Assembly: GCF_000732925.1 (NCBI RefSeq)
Contig: NZ_CP008953.1
Span: 1,488,001 to 1,552,000, forward strand
DNA length: 64,000 nt
Direction: 5' to 3'
Source: Amycolatopsis japonica
GTDB lineage: Bacteria > Actinomycetota > Actinomycetes > Mycobacteriales > Pseudonocardiaceae
The notes under the pieces are model-generated. The model searched no databases. It saw only the letters and a list, made by a program, of their open reading frames with translations, and was not told the origin of the DNA. This document shows, piece after piece, positions 58,985-64,000 of the stretch (position 1 is the stretch's first letter; each line of letters opens with the position of its first letter). The translations under genes were made by a program, and so were the position numbers.

Positions 58985-59745
58985 GCCGCCTCCTCTTGTA
59001 CGAGGGCGCCCGTCATCGCGGCGACCAGGTCTTCCAGTTTCGTGCCGTCGCCGGTGAACCGGGCGACGCGTTTGCCGAGCCGCAGCACCTCGATCCGGTC
59101 GGCCACCGACAGCACCTCGGGCATGTTGTGGCTGATCAGCACGACGGCGATGCCCTTGTCCCGCACCTTCTTGATCACGTCGAGCACGCGTTCGCGCTGC
59201 ACGACGCCGAGCGCGGCCGTCGGCTCGTCCATGAACACGACCTTCGACGCCCAGACGACCGAACGCGCGACGGCGACACTTTGCCGCTGCCCACCCGAAA
59301 GCGAGCCGATGGGGACGTCGGTGCTCTGCAGGGTCACGCCGAGCCGCTGGAACTCCTCCACGGCCTGGCGTTTCATCTCCTTCTTGTCCAGCATCCCGAG
59401 CTTGCCGAGGATCCCCTTGCGATGGATCTCCCTGCCGAGGAACAGGTTCGCGGCCGGGTCGAGTTCCGGGGCGACCGCGAGGTCCTGGTACACCGTCTCG
59501 ATGCCCATCCGCCGTGCCGTGGTGGGGGAGTCGAGCACCACCGCGGATCCGTCGAGCAGGATGCTGCCGGACGTCGGCTGTTCCGCGCCGGACAGGCATT
59601 TGACCAAAGTGGACTTCCCGGCGCCGTTGTCGCCGATCAGTGCGGTGACCTCACCGGCGCGGGCCTGGAAGGACGCGCCGCGCAGGGCTTCCACCGAGCC
59701 GTAGCGTTTGACGAGGTTCTGTGCGTCGAGCAGGAGTTCGCTCAC
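58981..59745 (-). CDS. Sugar ABC transporter ATPase, single-domain
   Basis: 254 aa. Walker A G-D-N-G-A-G-K-S-T, Q-loop V-Y-Q-D-L-A, signature L-S-G-G-Q-R-Q-S-V-A, Walker B V-V-F-M-D-E-P-T-A-A. It has one nucleotide-binding domain, unlike the duplicated RbsA. Overlaps manA by four bases. Confidence 0.92.
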   Translation of the reverse strand: MSELLLDAQNLVKRYGSVEALRGASFQARAGEVTALIGDNGAGKSTLVKCLSGAEQPTSGSILLDGSAVVLDSPTTARRMGIETVYQDLAVAPELDPAANLFLGREIHRKGILGKLGMLDKKEMKRQAVEEFQRLGVTLQSTDVPIGSLSGGQRQSVAVARSVVWASKVVFMDEPTAALGVVQRERVLDVIKKVRDKGIAVVLISHNMPEVLSVADRIEVLRLGKRVARFTGDGTKLEDLVAAMTGALVQEEAA

Positions 59746-60797
59746 GATCGCTCCCTCTTCTCGGGTGCCGGCGGACGGCAGCGGATGACCGTGAGATCAC
59801 CCTCCACAGTGGATTGACCGGCGTCGTGCGGGACCACGTACGTCTCGCCCTTCCGTAGCGCGTACTCGCCGCCGTGTTCGGTGCGGAGCGTGCCCGCACC
59901 GTCCATGACGACCAGTACCGCGAACGACGGATCGAGTGACAACGTTGTCGCCCTACCCGAAACAGCCGGACGGAGCTGGTCGGCGCGGAAGAACGCGTCA
60001 CTGCCGTCGGCGAGCAGGTCCACAGTGGACGCTTCATCGCCGGCGGTCCGCTTGACGATCGAGCCGAGCCGTTCTTCGTCCCAGCCTGTGGTGTCCAGGG
60101 TTTCGATGGCGGTCTCGAAGCCGATGCCGAGGTGCGCCTTCTCCGGGTTCGCCAGGAAGTCGCGCCATTCCAGGGTGAGCGAGAAGTCGGTCGGCTGCTG
60201 GAGTTCGACGACGAACACGCCTTCGCCGATCGCGTGCGGCAGGCCCGCCGGGATGTAGACCGTGTCGCCGGGCGTGACCGCGACACTGTTCAGCGCCTCG
60301 AGCATGGCGGGCGCGTCCTGGGTGCGGGCCCATTCGTTGACCGTCGCTTTGTCGACGGTCTCCTTGAAGCCGGGATAGACGCGCGGGTCGTCGCCGTAGG
60401 TGCCGACCACGATCCACGCCTCGGTCTTGCCGAAGTGCGAGTCGAAATGCCGCTTCGCGAACGAGTCCGACGGGTGGAAGTGCACGGGCAGGCGCTGGCC
60501 CGCGTCGAGCAGTTTCACCAGCAGACCGGTCGAGTCGCCGAGCGCCTCGACGTGCTTGGCGCCGAGCCAGGCGGCCGGGTTCTCGCGGACGGCGTCGCGC
60601 AGCCAGACCCCGCCGGGCAGCTTGGTCAGGCCGTTGGTCTCCTGGCCGAACATCGTGGTGGCCGAGCCGACCCAGTCTTCGGGCCCGAATTTGGACTCCG
60701 ACGGGGCGCCCCGCAACGCCGCGATGGCGTCGCCGCCGCGGTAGAACTGCGGCGGCTGGTTCGCCGGCAGGCGGATCGGTTCGAGGTGACCGCTCAT
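59742..60797 (-). CDS. manA: Mannose-6-phosphate isomerase, class I
   Basis: 351 aa cupin enzyme. Zinc ligands and active-site blocks: L-P-V-H-F-H-P-S-D-S-F-A-K-R-H-F, G-K-T-E-A-W and Y-I-P-A-G-L-P-H-A-I-G-E-G. It interconverts mannose-6- and fructose-6-phosphate. It lies between the LacI regulator and the transporter (ATGA overlaps both sides) and contains an internal copy of the GACAACGTTGTC palindrome. Confidence 0.92.
   Translation of the reverse strand: MSGHLEPIRLPANQPPQFYRGGDAIAALRGAPSESKFGPEDWVGSATTMFGQETNGLTKLPGGVWLRDAVRENPAAWLGAKHVEALGDSTGLLVKLLDAGQRLPVHFHPSDSFAKRHFDSHFGKTEAWIVVGTYGDDPRVYPGFKETVDKATVNEWARTQDAPAMLEALNSVAVTPGDTVYIPAGLPHAIGEGVFVVELQQPTDFSLTLEWRDFLANPEKAHLGIGFETAIETLDTTGWDEERLGSIVKRTAGDEASTVDLLADGSDAFFRADQLRPAVSGRATTLSLDPSFAVLVVMDGAGTLRTEHGGEYALRKGETYVVPHDAGQSTVEGDLTVIRCRPPAPEKRERS
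59938..59949. promoter_or_regulatory. GACAACGTTGTC palindrome inside manA
   Basis: A perfect copy of the same 12-bp palindrome found at the lacI start and before the GH92 gene, here within coding sequence. It could act as an auxiliary operator or roadblock for the regulator. Confidence 0.55.
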
Positions 60798-61843
60798 GAA
60801 GGCGCGACCTCCCCGGAACCGCGGGCTACGAGATGCACGGGCAGAACTACCTTTCTCGGTGCGGATTGATCTCCCTGTACCCGGGCGAACAGCAGTTCCG
60901 CGGCCGCCCGGCCCAGCGCGCTCACGTCGTGCGCGATCACGGAGACCGGCGGATCCAGCAGATCCGCCAGTTCGAAGTCGTCGAAGCTGATCATCGCGGG
61001 ACGCCGCTCCGCGTGGGCCAGCGCGCGCAGCAGGTGCACGGCGACCCGGTTGTTGCCCGCGACCACGGCGGTGGCCGGATTCGCGCCGGTGAGCAGCCGT
61101 TTCACGGCGTCGCCGACGCTCTCGGCGGTCGGCGTCCGCATCACGACGAGGCTGTCGTCGAAGGGGATCCCGTTGCGCACGCAGCCTTCCCGGAATCCGC
61201 GCAGGCGCTCGCCCGCGGTGAAGATGTCGGGACTGTCGGCGAGGAACGCGATCCGGCGATGGCCGTGTTTCGCGAGGTGGGCGACCGCTTCGACGGTGCC
61301 GCCGATGTTGTCGACCAGCACCGTGTCGGCCATGATGTCGCCGGCGGGCCGGTCGAGGAACACCACGGGCGTGCCGGCGCGCATCTCGGGGACCAGATAG
61401 CCGTGCTGCATCCCGGCGGGCACGACGAGGATGCCGTCCACCCGGCGGGAGCAGAACTCCAGGACGAGTTCGCGTTCGCGGTCGGAGTTCTCCTCCGACG
61501 ACCCGGTCAGCACCTGGCGGCCGAACGAGGTCGCGATACGTTCCACCGCCCGGTTGAGCTCGGAGTAGAAGGGGTTGCCGACGTCTTCGACGATCAGGCC
61601 GATCGTCCCGGTCGTCGAGCCGCGCCGCAGGTTCCGCGCGCCGAGGTTGCGCCGGAACCCGAGCTGCTCGATCGCCGCCATGACGCGCTCCGCGGTGTCC
61701 GGATGGACGGCGGGCTCGTCGTTCACCACCCGCGAGACGGTCTTGATGCTCACGCCCGCGAGCCGGGCCACGTCACTCATCGTGGCCCGTCGGCCGGTTG
61801 TGCGGTGGCCGTTGTCCGGTCCGCTGGAAGACAACGTTGTCAT
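60794..61843 (-). CDS. LacI-family regulator of the sugar operon
   Basis: 349 aa from ATG 61843. HTH: T-M-S-D-V-A-R-L-A-G-V-S-I-K-T-V-S-R-V-V-N. Periplasmic-protein-like effector domain: I-G-L-I-V-E-D-V-G-N-P-F-Y. An internal ATG at M-S-D-V-A is an alternative. Its start codon is adjacent to a GACAACGTTGTC palindrome, implying autoregulation. The effector may be mannose or a mannoside (inference). Confidence 0.92.
   Translation of the reverse strand: MTTLSSSGPDNGHRTTGRRATMSDVARLAGVSIKTVSRVVNDEPAVHPDTAERVMAAIEQLGFRRNLGARNLRRGSTTGTIGLIVEDVGNPFYSELNRAVERIATSFGRQVLTGSSEENSDRERELVLEFCSRRVDGILVVPAGMQHGYLVPEMRAGTPVVFLDRPAGDIMADTVLVDNIGGTVEAVAHLAKHGHRRIAFLADSPDIFTAGERLRGFREGCVRNGIPFDDSLVVMRTPTAESVGDAVKRLLTGANPATAVVAGNNRVAVHLLRALAHAERRPAMISFDDFELADLLDPPVSVIAHDVSALGRAAAELLFARVQGDQSAPRKVVLPVHLVARGSGEVAPS
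61830..61841. promoter_or_regulatory. Operator candidate at the lacI start codon
   Basis: GACAACGTTGTC, a perfect palindrome with central CG as in LacI-family operators, lies immediately at the start of the lacI gene. Confidence 0.75.
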
Positions 61844-62014
61844 AGTGGCCGGAATTGAACGCCAGCGACGCCGCCGTGTCAATGCCCGGTTCGTCCTGGG
61901 TCCGCTTTCCGAGTTCGAACCGTTACGGCCGTCCGGGTCGCTGTCCTGAATCGGACAGGGTTTGGCGGACCTCTTGACCAGGTGGTCTGTTCTTGTCGAA
62001 GGTGAGCAGGCAGC

Positions 62015-62026
62015 GACAACGTTGTC
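62015..62026. promoter_or_regulatory. Operator candidate upstream of the GH92 gene
   Basis: A third perfect GACAACGTTGTC, just before the AGGAGG ribosome binding site of the mannosidase gene. Repressor bound here would block the promoter or ribosome-site region. Confidence 0.75.
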
Positions 62027-62043
62027 AGGAGGCGGCCTTTCCC

Positions 62044-64000
62044 ATGCCTGCACGCACTTCGACCCGCGTCGCCGGGTTGCTCACCGCGCTGGTCGTTCCC
62101 GCCGGGCTTCTCACGCCCGTCGCGGCGGCGGCGCCCGGTGGCGACCCTGTGGACGCGGTCAACACCTTCATCGGCACCAAGGACGACGGCAACACCTTCC
62201 CCGGCGCTTCGGCCCCGTTCGGGATGACGCAGGTCAGCCCGATCTCGTCGCATTACGCCGGCTACCGCTACGACGACACCGCGATCCGCGGCTTCGGGCA
62301 TTTCTTCCTGTCCGGGGCGGGCTGCTGGGAGCAGGGCGGCCTCGTGTCGACCCTGCCCACCACCGGCGCGGTCGGGCCCGGCGCGGCGTTCGACACCGCG
62401 AAACCCGAGACGTTCGACCACAAGAAGTACGCCTCGCCGTACACGCACGAGGGCGAGGTCGGGAAACCCGGCTACTACAAGGTGCGGCTCACCGGTTACG
62501 GCGGCGTCGACGCGGAGACCACCGCGACCACGCGGACCGGTGTCGAGCGGTACACCTTCGCGAAATCGGGCGACGCGAACGTTTTCGTCAACGTCGGGCA
62601 GGCCAACGACAAGGAACCGGTGACGGCGAGCCAGATCCGCGTCGTCGGCGACCGGACGGTCGAGGGAATGGTCGAGTCGCAGGCGTTCTGCGGTGGGAAG
62701 CCGTACAAGACCTGGTTCACCACGACGTTCGACAAGCCGTTCAAGTCCTTCGGCACCTGGTCGCCGACGGGCGGCACGCCGGGCTCGAAGGAGTCCGCCG
62801 GTGGTGAAGGGCTGCGCGGCGCGTGGCTGACCTTCGGTGGCGGGCAGGTCACCGCGACGACGGCGATCTCCCATGTGGACGCTTCCGGCGCCAAGCTCAA
62901 CCTGGCCTCGGAGAAGGGTCGTTCGTTCGACGCGGTCCGCGACGGTGCCCAGCGCGCCTGGCGCAAGGAACTGTCCTCAGTGGACATCAAGGGCGGTACG
63001 AAGGACGACCGCACGGTGTTCTACACCTCGCTGTACCACGCGCTGCTGCAACCGTTGACCGGCAACGACGCCGACGGCCGTTACCGCGGGTTCGACGACA
63101 AGATCCACCGCGCGCTGGGCTGGACGTATTACGAGTTCTTCTCGTTATGGGACACCTATCGCACGCAGAACCAGCTGCTCGCGCTCCTGCGGCCGTCGCG
63201 GGCGAAGGACGTCGCGAAGTCGGTGCTCGCCATCCACGACCAGGGTGGCTGGCTGCCGCGCTGGGCGTACGCGAACCAGGAGACGAACACGATGACCGGC
63301 GATCCGGTCACCCCGTTCCTGGTCGACCTGTGGCGTTTCGGCGCGCTGTCCGGGCAGGAGCTCAAGGCGTACCAGGCACTTCTGCAGAACTCGCGGGAGA
63401 TCCCGCCCGCGTCCTCGCCGTTCCAGGGCCGCTCGGGCAACGCGAGCTACCAGAAGGACGGATTCGTCCAGTACGACAAGGACTTCCCGAAGAAGGGGCA
63501 GGACACCGACCCGAACCACGGCGCTTCGGCCACGTTGGAATACGCGCTCGCGGACTGCTCGCTGTCCATCATGGCCGCCGGTCTCGGCAAGAAGGACGAC
63601 GCGAAGGCCTTGGCGGACAAGGGTCGCAGTTATCGCACCCTGTGGGATTCTTCGGTCAGCGATCGCGGCTTCACCGGTTTCTACCGCCCCAAGGTGACCG
63701 GTGGGGACTGGTTCAGCCCGGCGGACAAGCCGTACACCCCGCAGAGCCCGGACGGGTTCCACGAGGGCACGTCGTGGCAGTACCAGTGGCTGACGCAGCA
63801 GGACGTGCCCGGCCTCGTCGAGCGGATGGGCGGCAAGGAGAACGTCGGCAAGCGGCTCGACGACTTCTTCGCCTACGGGGATCTGGTCAAGGACCCGGCG
63901 AAGACCGTGCGCGAGGAATGGGTCGTCGGCCCGTACAACTACTACAACCAGTTCCGCTACAACCCGAACAACGAGCCGGATCTGCACTCGCCCTGGATGT
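62044..64000 (+). CDS. GH92 alpha-1,2-mannosidase-type glycosidase, 3' end outside window
   Basis: At least 652 aa, open to the window edge. ATG 62044 follows AGGAGG by about 11 bases. Signal peptide (R-V-A-G-L-L-T-A-L-V, A-A-A-A), then V-N-T-F-I-G-T, N-T-F-P-G-A-S-A-P-F-G-M-T-Q, F-F-S-L-W-D-T-Y-R-T-Q, G-T-S-W-Q-Y-Q-W and the late N-N-E-P-D-L-H block, all GH92 hallmarks. It releases mannose from exported substrates for uptake. A TTA codon lies at 63145-63147. Divergent from the LacI gene. Confidence 0.93.
   Translation, partial: MPARTSTRVAGLLTALVVPAGLLTPVAAAAPGGDPVDAVNTFIGTKDDGNTFPGASAPFGMTQVSPISSHYAGYRYDDTAIRGFGHFFLSGAGCWEQGGLVSTLPTTGAVGPGAAFDTAKPETFDHKKYASPYTHEGEVGKPGYYKVRLTGYGGVDAETTATTRTGVERYTFAKSGDANVFVNVGQANDKEPVTASQIRVVGDRTVEGMVESQAFCGGKPYKTWFTTTFDKPFKSFGTWSPTGGTPGSKESAGGEGLRGAWLTFGGGQVTATTAISHVDASGAKLNLASEKGRSFDAVRDGAQRAWRKELSSVDIKGGTKDDRTVFYTSLYHALLQPLTGNDADGRYRGFDDKIHRALGWTYYEFFSLWDTYRTQNQLLALLRPSRAKDVAKSVLAIHDQGGWLPRWAYANQETNTMTGDPVTPFLVDLWRFGALSGQELKAYQALLQNSREIPPASSPFQGRSGNASYQKDGFVQYDKDFPKKGQDTDPNHGASATLEYALADCSLSIMAAGLGKKDDAKALADKGRSYRTLWDSSVSDRGFTGFYRPKVTGGDWFSPADKPYTPQSPDGFHEGTSWQYQWLTQQDVPGLVERMGGKENVGKRLDDFFAYGDLVKDPAKTVREEWVVGPYNYYNQFRYNPNNEPDLHSPWM

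Noticed and set aside
61976..62010. TTGACC as the -35 of the GH92 promoter
   Set aside because: No matching -10 at an acceptable spacing was found, so a promoter cannot be claimed.

Overview
The window looks like chromosomal DNA from a high-GC actinomycete, most likely a Pseudonocardiaceae such as Amycolatopsis. This placement is inferred from codon use, the crotonyl-CoA carboxylase/reductase cluster, the Rv1264- and Rv1636-like proteins and the gene organisation; no search was run. It falls into an integrated conjugative element at the left (1 to about 26,400, left end outside the window) and ordinary chromosome to the right.

Conjugative element. Small rightward genes at 1-7.6 kb encode an ArdC-like antirestriction protein, winged-helix/HTH proteins, unidentified proteins with strong ribosome binding sites, and a lower-GC pair made of a secreted Trp/Cys-rich protein and a lipoprotein. 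A leftward block (19.9 down to 7.6 kb) encodes a type IV secretion-like machine: an HTH protein, a VirB2-like pilin, TrbL/VirB6, PrgI, a VirB4 ATPase, a GP88-family protein, a VirD4/TraG coupling ATPase, a replication-relaxation protein and a transglycosylase/NlpC hydrolase. A rightward, translationally coupled operon (20.4-24.7 kb) carries four methyltransferase-fold genes and a small excisionase-like gene. A tyrosine integrase follows, and its 3' end runs into a tRNA-Lys gene, the probable attachment site. No relaxase was recognised in the visible part.

Chromosome, 26.3-40.3 kb: tRNA-Lys, an L,D-transpeptidase lipoprotein, tRNA-His, oligoribonuclease, a HerA-like ATPase, a DUF3224 protein, an HtrA-like protease, an M20 amidohydrolase with a methyltransferase, an AlkA-like glycosylase, an M50-type membrane peptidase, ProA, a coupled pair of a cAMP-binding-type universal stress protein and an Rv1264-like adenylate cyclase, and a DivIVA-like coiled-coil protein.

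40.3-45.5 kb is an ethylmalonyl-/methylmalonyl-CoA neighbourhood (ccr, thiolase, epimerase, meaB) with a TetR regulator. 45.5-50.1 kb holds secreted proteins, a cyclophilin, and a MocR regulator divergent from an AhpD-like and a PEP-mutase-family gene. 50.2-56.1 kb is one leftward run: LytS-type kinase, LytTR regulator and two small-subunit/sodium-solute-symporter pairs. 56.9-64.0 kb is a sugar module (LacI regulator, ManA, ABC transporter, divergent GH92 alpha-mannosidase cut by the window edge) sharing three copies of one 12-bp palindrome, probably a mannoside-utilisation regulon.

Long perfect palindromes, several built on ATGAAAGG, sit between convergent genes across the chromosomal part. 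They are probably bidirectional terminators that belong to a dispersed repeat family.
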